64,000 nucleotides of DNA, taken from positions 905,900 to 969,899 of the forward strand of contig MU657167.1 of assembly GCA_026770575.1 (NCBI GenBank), given 5' to 3'. A program made the translations under genes and the position numbers. How positions within the stretch are numbered: position 1 is the first letter of the stretch; each line of letters begins with the position of its first letter. This document shows positions 20,213 to 30,673 of this stretch, in pieces. The notes under the pieces are model-generated. The model was given only the letters and a program-made list of their open reading frames with translations. It was not told where the DNA came from and searched no databases. Source of the stretch: Pelagophyceae sp. CCMP2097 (taxonomy: Eukaryota > Sar > Pelagophyceae).

Positions 20213-23200
20213 ATGGGCCGCAAATCGCCCGCGGAGCCGCTGCGGCGGGCCTGGACGCTGCGCGCGGGCCTGTGCGCCCTCCTCGTCGGCGCCGGGTTCT
20301 TCGCCAACGGTGGCATCTTCGTCCGCCTCCACCTCGGCCGCGATGCCGCCGCGCGCGCGGTCGACGGCCGCGAGCAGCCGCAAGCCGATGCAGCGCTCCA
20401 GCGGCCCGGCTTTGTGACGCCCGGCGCCGGGCCGGCAGCGCGGCAACCGCCGGCACCGGGCTTCGCGCAGGCGACCGCTGCGTCGCCGCCCGCCGCGGCG
20501 GGGCACCGACGAAGTGCGTCGCCCGCCCTCGAGATTTGCCCCCCACGTGTCCGCAAGAGATGCTCCGGCGGCAGGGATCGTCAACGTGGTCCTCGATCAG
20601 CCGTTGAACGCCACGGCGAGGCGGCCGCAGCTCGCGAACGACGACGCCGCGGGTGCGGCCGCTGCACCCCGGCCGTCGCCACCGGCTGCCACGCACGGGC
20701 TCCCGGCGCCTAGGCCGGCAAATCCCGTGCGCCGCGCCGCTGTTGAAGAGAGTCAAGGGCAAGGCGGGCGCGGCCGACGACTTCTCCGGCATCAAGGTGC
20801 GCTCCTTCTCCTCGCGGGCGCGGCGCGCCCCCCGCGGCTCGTCTAGGAGCGCGCACGCAGGTCCTGGTGACAGGGCTGTCGCGGTCCGGGTCTACGTGGC
20901 AGTACAACGTCGTGAAGATGGTCCTGCAGCGCGTCGCCGACGGTGCGGCGGCGCGCGGTTGGGTGCCGCAGGGCCCCGACGATGACCGGTTCAAGGTGCG
21001 ACCCCTCTGAGAGACGTGGGCCCCAAAGGGGAACTGACTTTCCCATCAAATCCAATGGGCAAGTGCGTTGACGAGGACGAAACGATGGCCCCTTTGATGC
21101 ATCCCAATAGGTGCACTCTGCGCACGCGGACGCGGACTCTCCAGAGTTTGACGAGTGTCTGTCACACCGCATCTGTGTCCTCAAGACGCACGTCTTTGTG
21201 CCTCGGCTGCTCTCGCGAGTCGACGTCATCCTCTCGAGCCACAGAGACCTGCGCGACGTCGTACTCAGCTCCATGCTCATGCCCGCCCCAGCGTCCGGCG
21301 GCGGCCTCGGGCCGCCTCAATCGGAGCTTTTTCCCTTTAGGTTCGGCGCGTGCTTTCAACCCGTTGGCGCGACGAAGACGATGCGGCAGCACGGCGTGGC
21401 CGTGCGGTTTCAACACTACGCGCATTGGGCGCCCTACGTCTGCTACGACATGGTCTACGAGGACATGATGCGCAACGACACGCGCGAAGTGTCGCGCGTG
21501 GCGGCGGCGGTCCTCGCCGGCGCGCCGCGCGAGCTCGTTTCGGCCGTCGGCGCGTCAGACGTGGCGGCGGCCGTCGGGGCGCTCTCGAAGAAGACGCCGG
21601 CCAAGTGCGTCCAGACGTCGGCGCGCAGGAAGCCGCGCGAGTGCTGGGACGCCGCCTCTGGCTTTGCTGCGAGCCACGTCCACAAGACCACGTCTCAACC
21701 CGCAGCGTGGGCGAAGAGCCGCGTCGTCGACGAGGTGCAGCGGAGAGTGCCCGGCTGCGACGCCTACGTCGCCATCAAGCGCGTCGAGCAAGGCTTTGGC
21801 GGCTGGCTCAAAGCGCACGGCTACGCGCTCGACGACGCCGCGCTCGAGGACGACGGGCTGCCCGAAAGCGGCGACGGGGCGCCCGAAAGCGGCCAAGGCG
21901 GCGCGGCCCGGCGGCGGCTGGCTGCGTCGAGTTACGAGGGCAACTGGTTCGTGGAGTCTCTGCCGGAGCGGGATTACCTCATGGACGCTGCTCTGGCGTT
22001 GCCGCGGCAGGGCACCCCCGCGCTGTACCCGCGGTTCGTGCACGTGGTGAACCCGTACGCGCGGTCGGCGCCGCACGCTTCCACGACCATCAGCGGCCGG
22101 CGCGTCGACGAGGACGCTTTGGTGCACTACTCGCTCATGCGCGCGTGGCGCGTGGCCCAGTGGAGCGGCGTCGACGTCGAATTGGTGGCTGCCATGCTCG
22201 ACGACGACGATCATTTCAGCGACCTCGCCGAACGGTGGCCGACGCGCCGAGCCTGCGCTTTAAAGAACCGAGTCGAGGCGGCGAACGGCATGAAGCTGCC
22301 CCTCATCCGCGACCTCCTCGCCTGCGCCGACGCCAACGCCCAGGGCGCCGACTGGGTGATATTGACCAACCCGGATATCGTGGTCCATCCGCACTTTTAC
22401 GCGCACATTTCGCAACTCGTGCGAGATGAGCGGCGGCCCTTCCGCACGGCGTGGTCCATCACGCGAAGGCAGGTCGCGCCGCGCGCCTTTGCGGACATGG
22501 CAGACGTCTTCAAAGCCAAAGGCGACGCGCACCTCGGCCACGACACGTTCGTCGTGCCGCGCGAATGGCTCGAACGTCTGGATATGGCAAACCTCGTGCC
22601 GGGCTTCAGCCCCTGGGGCGGCGCGTTTATGACGTCCCTCGCGCACCTCGGCCGCGCCGTCGTCCTCGGCGACAAACGGTGGACCTTTCACCTCGCCGAG
22701 GACGGCGCCGCAGAGGCCGTCGCGGCGGCGGACGCCGCGGACGCCGCGGCCGCCCCGGACGCGGCGGCTCATCGCGCGGCGCAGAGGCGCGAGCAGGCGC
22801 TGCAGAAGCGCGCTGACGTGTGCGACAACGCGCCGGGGACGCTGTACAACACGCGCGAGGCGGCAAAGGCGCTGTCGAAGACTCTGGGCGAACCGATTTC
22901 ACAGCGGTGCTGCTGCGACGCGGCGTCCGGCTCCGCGCCGCACGCGACGGCGCGCCTGCCGCGGCCCGACGCGACGCGCGCCCTCGACCTCATCGCGTCG
23001 TCCAAGCGGCCGCAGGTCAAGGCGCTGGGCCTCGCCGCGTACGAGTACATCTGGGACCGCGTCGGTGCAGAGCCGACGCTGAGCCGCTGCGCCGCGCTGC
23101 CGGGCATCCAGCTCCTGCCGCCCGGCGAGCTGCGCGGCGTCGTTTCAGCGTGGTGCGCGGCCAACAACGTCAAGTGCGCGCCCTCTGGGCCCGACTGCAC

Positions 23201-24599
23201 GCGCGCACGGCATCGGCCAACGTTCGCAGACGACTTGCGCGACGACGTCGCCGTCGACGGCGCGCCGCTGACGGTGCTTTTAGTCTACGAAAAGTTGCCG
23301 ACGCAGTACGAGGGCGGCCACGTCCGCGTACGGCAGCTGGCGACGTGGCTCTGCCACGCAGGCCACCGCGTCCTGCTCGCGCACCGCGGCGGCGGTTCCG
23401 CGCGCACGAACGCGTCCTTCGTGGCCGCGCCCGGCGGCGCAGAGGCGCTGGGCATCGACGGCTGCACGGCCGAGAACCTGGCCGTGTTTGCTTTGGACGA
23501 GCGTATGACGGCAATGACACCCGCGGCGCTGGCCAAGCAGCGCGTCGACGTCGCGCTGCTGACGCTCTGGTTCTACCGCACAAACGTGCCGGCCATCCCG
23601 GATATCGCGCTCGAGGCGCTGCGAAGAGCCGGCGAGCTGCGAAAAAGGCGGCTGCGCGTTGTCATTCTGAGCGACGACGTGCAGAATGTCCGCGCTCGCG
23701 CCGTCGGCGCGGGCCGCGGCGACGCGCCGGGCTACTGGGAGTACGTCCGCGGCCGCGAGCGAGCTTTGTACGCGGCGCCCGCTGTCGATGCGGTGGTGGC
23801 CATCTCCGCCGACGACGCAGAACAGTTTTCCAAACTCGGCGGCGCCGGCGTGCCGCCCATCTTCGTGCTGCCCTTCCGGGCGCGCATCGACACGAAGACG
23901 GTGAAAGACGGCTGGGCGACGCACGCGGCGTCGTTTGCGAAGCGGCAAGACTTTGTCTTTGTCGGGGGGGGGACTTTTGCCAACAAAAATGCAGTGAAGT
24001 GGCTTCTCCGCGACGCCGTCGGCGCGCTGCGAAGACTCGCCGACGCAAACGGCGGCTGCCCCGCGCTGCGTAGCGTGCGCATGATCGTAGCCGGCTCGGA
24101 CGCATGGGCCGCCGAGGCCGCGGCCGCGTGCGCAGACGCCACATTGCGAAGCGACGCCGCAGCGGCGTTTCTCTGCCCCGCCGCGGGCGCGCCGAAGAAG
24201 CGCCGGGGCGGCCACTCGAGCCCCGGCATCGAGGCGTTTGGAAGGGTCGCCGACGCTTCGAAGCTGCTGCGGCAAGCAAGACTCTTCGTCGCGCCCGCAG
24301 ACGTGCCCTCGGGCATCTCCACAAAGGTCTGGCTCGCTTTGGAGCACGGCCTGCCCATCGCCACGTCGACGGAAGGCGGCCGCGGCCTTCCGGCCGACGT
24401 CCGCGCCGCGCTCGCCGCCGGCGCGGGGCCCTTTGTGCTCATCCCCCGAAACGGCACCGACGCCGCCCGGATATTCGCCGAGCGCGCAGCGCGCGTCTAC
24501 TGCGACGAGGGCCGCTGGGCCAAGGCCGCCCTCGCCAGTGCGTCGCTCGGGGCACAAGGCCGGGCGTGGCCCGAAACGACAGTCGTTCGGCCTGCTTGA
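20213..24599 (+). CDS. sulfotransferase / glycosyltransferase / GT4-like fusion, type II membrane
   Basis: Five exons in phase: 20213-20513, 20575-20652, 20714-20796, 20861-20995, 21111-24599 (1,361 residues). The N-terminus (MGRKSPAEPLRR then a hydrophobic stretch to about residue 32) is a signal anchor, so the catalytic part should face the Golgi lumen. Exon 4 gives VLVTGLSRSGSTW near residue 155, the PAPS 5'-phosphosulfate loop; exon 5 gives ILSSHRDLRDVVLSS, the 3'-phosphate motif. Around residues 500-700 a GT-A-like region carries VILTNPDIVVHPHFYAH. The C-terminal 450 residues resemble a GT-B/GT4 enzyme: VLLVYEKLPTQYEGGHVRVR, FVGGGTFANKNAVKWL and LEHGLPIATSTEGGRGL. It probably sulfates and glycosylates a surface or cell-wall glycan. 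Substrates are unknown; the middle domain is the least certain. Confidence 0.75.
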
Positions 24600-24725
24600 G
24601 AGTCCCAATACACCTGCTTTATAGTCCCAATACACAACACCACCATCACGACCCCCAACAGCACTGGGCTCGTAGGTCTCGCCGTCGCGAAGCGCCTCGA
24701 GGCGCGCGCGCCCTGGTCCACGTCG

Positions 24726-24972
24726 ATGCTCGCCGACCTCGTTTCGACGCCACTCGACCTCTTGTGCGAGCCGCTGCCGACGCTCAGTCAGCGGCGGCGT
24801 CCGTTTGCAGACTCTTTCGCCTGCGAGACGCTCGAGGCTTCTCCCCTTAGGCGCCGCCGTCGAGGACGCGCACCGCACGAGCCTCCTCGACGCTGTCGAG
24901 GGCCGCTTCGACGAGTTGCGAGCGAGGCACGCGACGTGCCTCGACCTCGTCAAGTCGTCCAAATTCAGCTAA
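24726..24972 (+). CDS. possible small helical protein
   Basis: Two exons, 24726-24798 and 24851-24972, join in phase over a 52-nt GTCCGT...TTAG intron to give 64 residues: MLADLVSTPLDLLCEPLPTL... then AAVEDAHRTSLLDAVEGRF and a KSSKFS end. The sequence is amphipathic and helical, and the second exon looks more protein-like than either alternative frame. The frame is open a little upstream to an acceptor-like GTAG at 24680, so more 5' exons are possible. No function is assigned. Confidence 0.4.
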
Positions 24973-25191
24973 AATGCAGCTAAAATGCAGCTGGCCTGTC
25001 AATGCTGTGCGCGACGTCGGCTCCGCGCAAGGGCCGCAGAGGAAGGTCCGCACAAGGGCGCTTCACCGGGAGGGTTGTCGGGACGCGTGTTTTTTACCGA
25101 ATACGCACGCGGCGCCCGCGGCGGCGCGCTTCCGTCGACGCGCGTCGCGGGCGGCGGTGCTTGGACGAGCGCGCGTCGGACTCGCCGTCGG

Positions 25192-28026
25192 TCAGGCGTC
25201 GGACTCCGCGTCGGACTCGCCGGGGCTCGAATCCGAAGTGTCACCGTTCGCGTCGGCACCGTCGCCTGTCAAGTCGTCGGCGTCGTCGTCGATGAAGTCG
25301 CCGAGGCCCGCGTCATCCGCATTGTCGTCGCCTCGTCTTCGCCGGGGCGTCGCCTCGACTGCAGGGTCGAGGACCTCTTGGAAACCGCAAACGCCCTGTT
25401 TGCAGACGTAGCGGTTCGTTGGCGCCTCGGCCTCCGCGGACCAAAAGTCGCCGTCCTCCCAGAGTGGGGAAACGCGGGTTCCGAGCTTTGGGCAGTAGCA
25501 CCGCGGGAGCTTGGCGAAGAGGCCGCAGCCGCCGGTCCAGGCGACGCCCTCTTTCGAGGAGTTGGCGCAGGCGATCATCGGCCGGACGCCGCCGGGCGCC
25601 GCTGGTTCGTCGACGTCGCGGTGCCGCAGGAGGTCGCCGCATTGGCATTTGCTTTTCGCGCGCCGGAGGCAGACGACATACTCGAAGTCGATGGCCTTCG
25701 GGTCCAAGATGACGAATTCGCGCAAGCGCTTTCCCTTGCAGTCTGCACCGGCACTCGCGACGACCGCGTGCGCGCCAACGCGGCGGAGCGTGCGCAGCGC
25801 GTGCATGCCGTGCGGGGCGCCGACGAAGACGTCTTCGCCATCGACGACGTCGTGCACGCCGTCTCGCGTCTCCACCGCGTTCCCGAGGACCACGCGACAG
25901 ACCAAAGCGTAGCTCACTTGTCCGCGCGGGACGTCGCTTTCAGAGGGGTAGAGTTTGTTCCGACTGGTCGACCCGAGGTCGGCGTGACGGAGCGCCGCCT
26001 CGTGGCAGCAGAGGTACTGGTCCATCTTCGAGGGATGCTCCGCCAAGTACGTCCCCGCGCCAAAGAAGCCCGCGCGCGCTTTGAGCGGGTCCAAATTGTG
26101 CCGCAGGATGCGCGAGACGGCGCCCGGTGTCGTCCCGTGGAGCAGAATGGCTTCGTTCGCCGAAGCGCTCGGAGGTGCCATGCCGCAGCGCACGAGGTCT
26201 TGCACCGCCTCCTCGTGCGCCGGCCGCAGCGGCGTCCGCGCCGGCGCTGTAAGAGCCGCCGCTTCCAGCGCAGATTCGTAGCGGCGTTTCCGCGAAGCGT
26301 GCTTGACGTGCCAGGCTCCGACGACTTCGAGAGAATCGTAGTATCCGCGCGGCAGCGACGCGCAGACGTCACGACCGACGCCGAGCCACGAAGCGTCCTC
26401 GGCGGGCACTTTGAAGAGCCGATCCAGCGCGCGGCGCGTCGGCTCCGAAACGCGAAATTCGTCCTCGCCGTCCTCGTTTTGTCGCCTCGGTGGCGTCTCG
26501 GCCGGGGCTGCGGCGTCGACGTTGCAACGAAAGTCGCAGCGCCGCCCGCTCGTCTTGGCGCAGCCCCAGTCGTCTCCCCGGCGCGTCGACGCGACGCCGC
26601 AGGCGCACGGCGGCCCGGCGGAAGTGTGCGCCGCGTTGAGGCCATCCCAGGCCTGGAAGCCGTGTTCCTGGCAGTACCACATCCACTTGCGTCTAGCCGT
26701 GTTCTGGCCGCCGAAGCAGACAGAGCACGCCGCGCCGCACACGCGGCAGAGGTTCTCCGACTCGACGGCGGGCGGCGGTTCACCGCTCGGCGCGCGCACG
26801 CGGGCCTCGACGTCGCAGAGGTCGACGGCCACCGAAGTGCCGTCGTCAAAGTCCAGGACGAGCGCGCCGAACAGCGTCACGCGCGTCACGGTCGCGTTGC
26901 ACTCTTCGTCGTCGTCGCAGACGTACGAGACGCGGCTGCCGCGCGCGAACTGTTTCGTGACGTCGAGCGCGGTCGTGACGTCGAGCGCGCCAAGGCTCTC
27001 CGCCGGGACGAGCCGTGACGAGCGCCGCGGCGCCGCGGGTTCGCCGCTCCCGCCCGACTCGTCCGAGTCGCTCTCGTCCGACTCGTCCGCGTCGCTCCCG
27101 CCCGACTTGTCTACGTTGCGTCGCGGGGGCCCCGAGACGACGGTGATTGTGGCCGGGACCCGCCGCGGAGAACGCCGCGGCGCCGCAGGTTCGCCGTTCC
27201 CGCCCGACTCGTCCGAGTCGCCCCCGGCGGCACACGGCGGCCCGCCAGACTCGTCCGCGTCGCTCCCGCCCGACTTGTCTACGTTGCGTCGCGGGGGCCC
27301 CGAGACGACGGTGATTGTCGCCGGGACCCGCCGCGGAGAACGCCGCGGCGCCGCAGGTTCGCCGCTCCCTCCCGACTCGTCCGAGTCGCTCCCGGCGGCA
27401 CACGGCGGCCCGCCAGACTCGTCCGCGTCGCTCCCGCCCGACTCGTCCGCGTCGCTTCGCGATCGCTCCGAGGCGGCCGGCGTCGCCGCCGTGTGCCGCC
27501 GCAGGAGCCCGCGCGGCCGCTCGACGGCCTCGTCTTTGGAGCGCCCGCCGGACGAGCCTGCCTCCGTCTCCGAGGCGGCGCCGTGCGCCGCTCGACTGTG
27601 CCGGCGCCGCTTGCGCGGGGCCGCGGCGCCCTCGGCGCGCTGTTCCTCTGCCCCATATGCGCCCAGCGGCTCGTCCCGCGGCTCGACGTCGCCGTCGTCG
27701 TCGTCCTCCGCCTCGTCTTGGGCGGAGCTCGCGCCGTCGTCTTCGACGTAGCTCTCGTTGCCGTCCTCCTCTTCGACGGAGCTCTCGTAGACGTAGGCTG
27801 CGGGGTGCTCGCCCGAGGCGCACGCCGCGCCGCTGCTCCGGGTCCGCCGCTTCGACGCTGCCGGCTCCAGACGGTCGTCTGGCGGCACTGCCGGCTCCAG
27901 ACGGTCGGCGGCTCTCTTTCGCGATGGTGCCGCCTCTGGAGCGGGACACCCCTCGTCGCGGGCGATCCACATGTCGTCGTCAGAGTCCGGCACGACCGTC
28001 GCCGACGCGTGCCGCCGCAACGGCAT
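25192..28026 (-). CDS. PARP-type ADP-ribosyltransferase with acidic repeats and zinc-binding modules
   Basis: A single exon from ATG 28026 (MPLRRHASATVVPDSDDD) encodes 944 residues. About 390 N-terminal residues are acidic and basic low complexity with a duplicated 56-residue unit.  Next is a small beta region around VSYVCDDDEECNATVTRVTL, possibly Tudor-like, then a Cys-rich module starting LCRVCGAACSVC. The ART domain follows: HGTTPGAVSRIL near residue 630, FFGAGTYLAEHPSKMDQY near 655, and REFVILDPKAIDFEYVV near 770. These align with the H-Y-E triad of PARP1-like enzymes, so poly- rather than only mono-ADP-ribosylation is possible. After it come CQCGDLL...CGLF and CKQGVCGF, resembling a GRF zinc finger. 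It is likely nuclear. The tail is very acidic. Confidence 0.85.
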   Translation of the reverse strand: MPLRRHASATVVPDSDDDMWIARDEGCPAPEAAPSRKRAADRLEPAVPPDDRLEPAASKRRTRSSGAACASGEHPAAYVYESSVEEEDGNESYVEDDGASSAQDEAEDDDDGDVEPRDEPLGAYGAEEQRAEGAAAPRKRRRHSRAAHGAASETEAGSSGGRSKDEAVERPRGLLRRHTAATPAASERSRSDADESGGSDADESGGPPCAAGSDSDESGGSGEPAAPRRSPRRVPATITVVSGPPRRNVDKSGGSDADESGGPPCAAGGDSDESGGNGEPAAPRRSPRRVPATITVVSGPPRRNVDKSGGSDADESDESDSDESGGSGEPAAPRRSSRLVPAESLGALDVTTALDVTKQFARGSRVSYVCDDDEECNATVTRVTLFGALVLDFDDGTSVAVDLCDVEARVRAPSGEPPPAVESENLCRVCGAACSVCFGGQNTARRKWMWYCQEHGFQAWDGLNAAHTSAGPPCACGVASTRRGDDWGCAKTSGRRCDFRCNVDAAAPAETPPRRQNEDGEDEFRVSEPTRRALDRLFKVPAEDASWLGVGRDVCASLPRGYYDSLEVVGAWHVKHASRKRRYESALEAAALTAPARTPLRPAHEEAVQDLVRCGMAPPSASANEAILLHGTTPGAVSRILRHNLDPLKARAGFFGAGTYLAEHPSKMDQYLCCHEAALRHADLGSTSRNKLYPSESDVPRGQVSYALVCRVVLGNAVETRDGVHDVVDGEDVFVGAPHGMHALRTLRRVGAHAVVASAGADCKGKRLREFVILDPKAIDFEYVVCLRRAKSKCQCGDLLRHRDVDEPAAPGGVRPMIACANSSKEGVAWTGGCGLFAKLPRCYCPKLGTRVSPLWEDGDFWSAEAEAPTNRYVCKQGVCGFQEVLDPAVEATPRRRRGDDNADDAGLGDFIDDDADDLTGDGADANGDTSDSSPGESDAESDA
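27020..27440 (-). repeat. 168-bp tandem duplication inside the PARP-type gene
   Basis: Units at 27105-27272 and 27273-27440 differ at only about four positions, and a partial third copy precedes them at 27020-27104. Each unit encodes 56 residues containing SPRRVPATITVVSGPPRR and Ser/Asp/Glu-Gly runs. The unit is a multiple of three, so the frame is kept. Confidence 0.9.
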
Positions 28027-28328
28027 GGCCGCACCGCGGGCGCGCAATGTCCGTCGGAATAATAGCGACTGTTCTATTAGATCGGGAACTTTCGCGCAAG
28101 TTCTCACTTTCGCGCAAGTTCGAGTCCAGCCCGCCGTCGGCTCGTCCGGTGCATCCAGACGGACGAACACGACCCGAGTTCGACCAGACGGACCTCCCCT
28201 TGCCAGCTGGAAACGAGGCGAGGGATATACCGCACCCGTGGTACCGCGCACTTCGGCGACACCGGCGTGTTTTTCGCGCTTTTCGGCCAGAGCGTCGATC
28301 GAGCTCGCGTCTCCCTCTTCGCGCCGGG
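28027..28328. promoter_or_regulatory. head-to-head promoter region with a direct repeat
   Basis: 302 bp separate the divergent start codons at 28026 (-) and 28329 (+). It holds two copies of ACTTTCGCGCAAGTTC about 20 bp apart near 28087 and 28107. The repeat could be a shared regulator site, which is inference from position only. Confidence 0.35.
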
Positions 28329-29109
28329 ATGCAAGCGCCCTTCCTCGACTTGGACGGCGAGGCCCCCGCGCCGCGGCCGCCGGCGAGGGGTTCGCCGCCG
28401 CCGGACCGCCTCGATGCGCCGCCGCCGCCGCCTTTGGAGCCGCCTTTGGAGTCGGAGTCGGAGGAGTCGGAGGAGCCGGAGGACCTCGAGGGCCTCGAGG
28501 GCGACGACGACGCGCCCCACGACCTCTCGGACCACGACGTCCGGCGCATCATGCACCGCCTCGTCGAGGCCGAGGCGGCGCGCGAGGCGCGCGAGGCGGC
28601 GCCGGCGCGAGACGCGCGCGAGGCGTACGACGCGTGGGACGCGGCCGCGGCCGCGGAGATGGACGACGCGCGCGCGACGTGGGAGCGCCAGGACGGCAGC
28701 CAGCCGCGAGACGATGCGCGCACCAGCGCCCAGCCGTCCTCTGACGCGCGAATCGTCACCCCCGAGAGCGCTTGCTGCCTCTGATATCTGGGCATCCTAG
28801 GCGCTGCTCCGTTTCGAGCGGGACGAGCAACCGCAGACGCTCGAGCCCGCGCAGCGGTGCGGCCTCTGCGTGCGTGGACGCGGGCGACGACGACGCGGTT
28901 GTAGGCCAGAGGTGGCGCGGGACTCGGTCGACGACGAGGCGGCGCAACGCGCGGCCGACTTGGACCAGCGTCAGATGGAGGCGATGCTCGAGGGCATCCA
29001 GCTCGCGCTCGTCGCCGCGCTCGAGGACGAGGCGAATTGCCCTCCGACGGACGACGTCGAGGCGGCGCGCGATGCTCCCTCGACAGGCGGTGGGGCCGCC
29101 GTCACATGA
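28329..29109 (+). CDS. unknown acidic, helical protein
   Basis: Two exons, 28329-28754 and 28801-29109, join in phase over a 46-nt GTCACC...CTAG intron to give 244 residues. The N-terminal part is Pro-rich, then Glu-rich (PLESESEESEEPEDLEGLEG), followed by an acidic helix (DHDVRRIMHRLVEAEAAREA). Exon 2 contains CGLC and a second helical stretch (DLDQRQMEAMLEGIQLALVA). No domain family is recognised. It is divergently paired with the PARP-type gene, which may indicate shared regulation but says nothing firm about function. Confidence 0.5.
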
Positions 29110-29301
29110 TAAATGCGTTCAAAGCACGAACATCTAATCCTCTGCACCAATATATACGCCTCCGTCGCCAGCGCCACGACGCCCTCGCGCGCAGCGCATC
29201 GCTGAATTCGGCCGGTTGCGTAAACTCGCACAACAGCCTCTCCAAAGTCTCGCGCGACGCCCGTCGACGCGCGGCACGAGGGATGTTTGCAGACGGCCAC
29301 G

Positions 29302-30363
29302 ATGGACGCGCCGACGGTCGCTTCGAAGCCCTGCTGTGTCTGCGGCGCGAAGAAAGGCAAGCACTGCGCCAAGTGCAAGTCGCGCCACTACTGCTCCAAG
29401 GCGTGCCAGCTCGTAGACTGGAAGGAGGGCGGGCACAACAAGGCGTGCAAGCAGCTGACCGCCGCGTTCCAGGATCGACTCCTCGACGAGCTCATGCCGG
29501 AGAAGAAGCCCAAGGAGGAGCCGTCCATCGTCGAGGGCGTTTCGCCGGTGGCTGGTTCCAAGGCGCGCTTATCGGCTGTTCGAGCGACGGCCGAGGCCAG
29601 TGCGCCGAACGACGACACGCTGGACTGGCGCGGCACGTGCGCAATCTGCTTGGACCTACTGCCGATCGAAGCTGAGAGGCAAATATTCATCTCCTGCTGC
29701 TGCAAGAAGATTTGCAAAGACTGCTCCGACAAGTGCGACGAGTACGACACGCGGTGCCCGCTCTGCCGAGCGCCAGCTGCCAACCCGGCTGCCGAGGCGC
29801 TGCGCAGGCTGCAGAAGCATGTGGACAAGGGGAACGCCGCGGTGCAGGTGCAGCTCGGAGACGCGTACCGTAAGGGCGACATGGGTCTCAAGAAGAGAGA
29901 CGCGGAGCGACGCGAAGCGGGCGTTCCAGCTTTACGAGCTCGCTGTAGCGCAAGGACATGCGGTAGCCCAGTCTTCAATGGGTTTTTGTTATCAGTTTGG
30001 ACACGGCGTCAAGATCAACCACAAGACCGCCGCGCAGTGGTTCCGACGCGCAGCCGAGCAAGACTATCCTGCTGCGCAGTACAATTACGTTTTTTTTACT
30101 TCGGCCAAGGCAGGTTTTACTTCGGCCAAGGCGCGGCCCAGTCGTACGACGAAGCCGTGAAGTGGTACCGCCTCGCCGCGGCGCAGGGCCAGGCGGACGT
30201 GGCCTTCATGATCAGCGAGTGTCACGCACACGGCCTCGGCGTGCCGCAGGACCTCGACGAGGCGCTGCGCCTCTGCAAGCGCGCCGCGGCCAAGGGGCGC
30301 GCCGGAGCCGCAGAACAGGCCGACGAGCTCGAGGCCTTCCTCGCGCCGCCGCGCCGCGCGTAA
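29302..30363 (+). CDS. MYND / RING-like / Sel1-repeat protein, frame-disrupted
   Basis: ATG 29302 opens a MYND zinc finger (CCVCGAKKGKHCAKC then HYCSKACQLVDW; about residues 11-50), followed by a RING-like finger (CAICLDLL ... CPLCRAP; about 113-160) and Sel1-type repeats ending near the stop at 30363. Proteins of this layout often act as scaffolds or E3-like adaptors. The frame is broken twice inside the Sel1 part. At 29899-29918 the 10-mer GACGCGGAGC is duplicated with one change, shifting to the next frame (RAFQLYELAVAQGHAVAQ). At 30091-30100 a run of eight T shifts it back, in front of a 21-bp duplication encoding FYFGQGR twice. No splice signals explain either shift. Either the gene is decaying or the sequence has indel errors. 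Confidence 0.65.
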   Translation: MDAPTVASKPCCVCGAKKGKHCAKCKSRHYCSKACQLVDWKEGGHNKACKQLTAAFQDRLLDELMPEKKPKEEPSIVEGVSPVAGSKARLSAVRATAEASAPNDDTLDWRGTCAICLDLLPIEAERQIFISCCCKKICKDCSDKCDEYDTRCPLCRAPAANPAAEALRRLQKHVDKGNAAVQVQLGDAYRKGDMGLKKRDAERREAGVPALRARCSARTCGSPVFNGFLLSVWTRRQDQPQDRRAVVPTRSRARLSCCAVQLRFFYFGQGRFYFGQGAAQSYDEAVKWYRLAAAQGQADVAFMISECHAHGLGVPQDLDEALRLCKRAAAKGRAGAAEQADELEAFLAPPRRA

Positions 30364-30673
30364 AAGACACGCTCGAGGCGATGTACGCGAAGCACTCCGC
30401 GTGACGCGGAAGAGCAGCCCGTTCTCATAACTGATAATTTCCAATGCGCATGGACGTTCGACCTGGAAATTGGCACGGGTGCAGCCGAGGCCTGGAACCC
30501 GGGCGGGCGTCGGGTGGTTTGGGCGACATATCACGTCGGGGAGGTGTTTTGGTACGCCACAGGCAGCGGGGTGGCCTGGGTCCCGGTTTGGAACAAACTT
30601 GAAAAGTCACCGGTTTCGGCGATATTTACTTCGGTGATCGGCGCGTCGCACGGCGCCCCGCGAAACGCCGAGC

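Noticed and set aside
24985..27018. Long plus-strand frame (~677 residues) opposite the PARP-type gene
   Set aside because: Arg/Val-rich shadow caused by high GC in the true gene's third codon positions; no domains, and the other strand has a complete ART domain.
28870..28930. A 35-nt intron (GTGCGT...TTGTAG) in the acidic protein gene
   Set aside because: It is shorter than any other intron here and its removal breaks the reading-frame phase.
30085..30130. A 25-nt intron between the two FYFGQG copies
   Set aside because: Too short for any known spliceosomal intron and removal does not restore the frame; the T8 indel explains it better.
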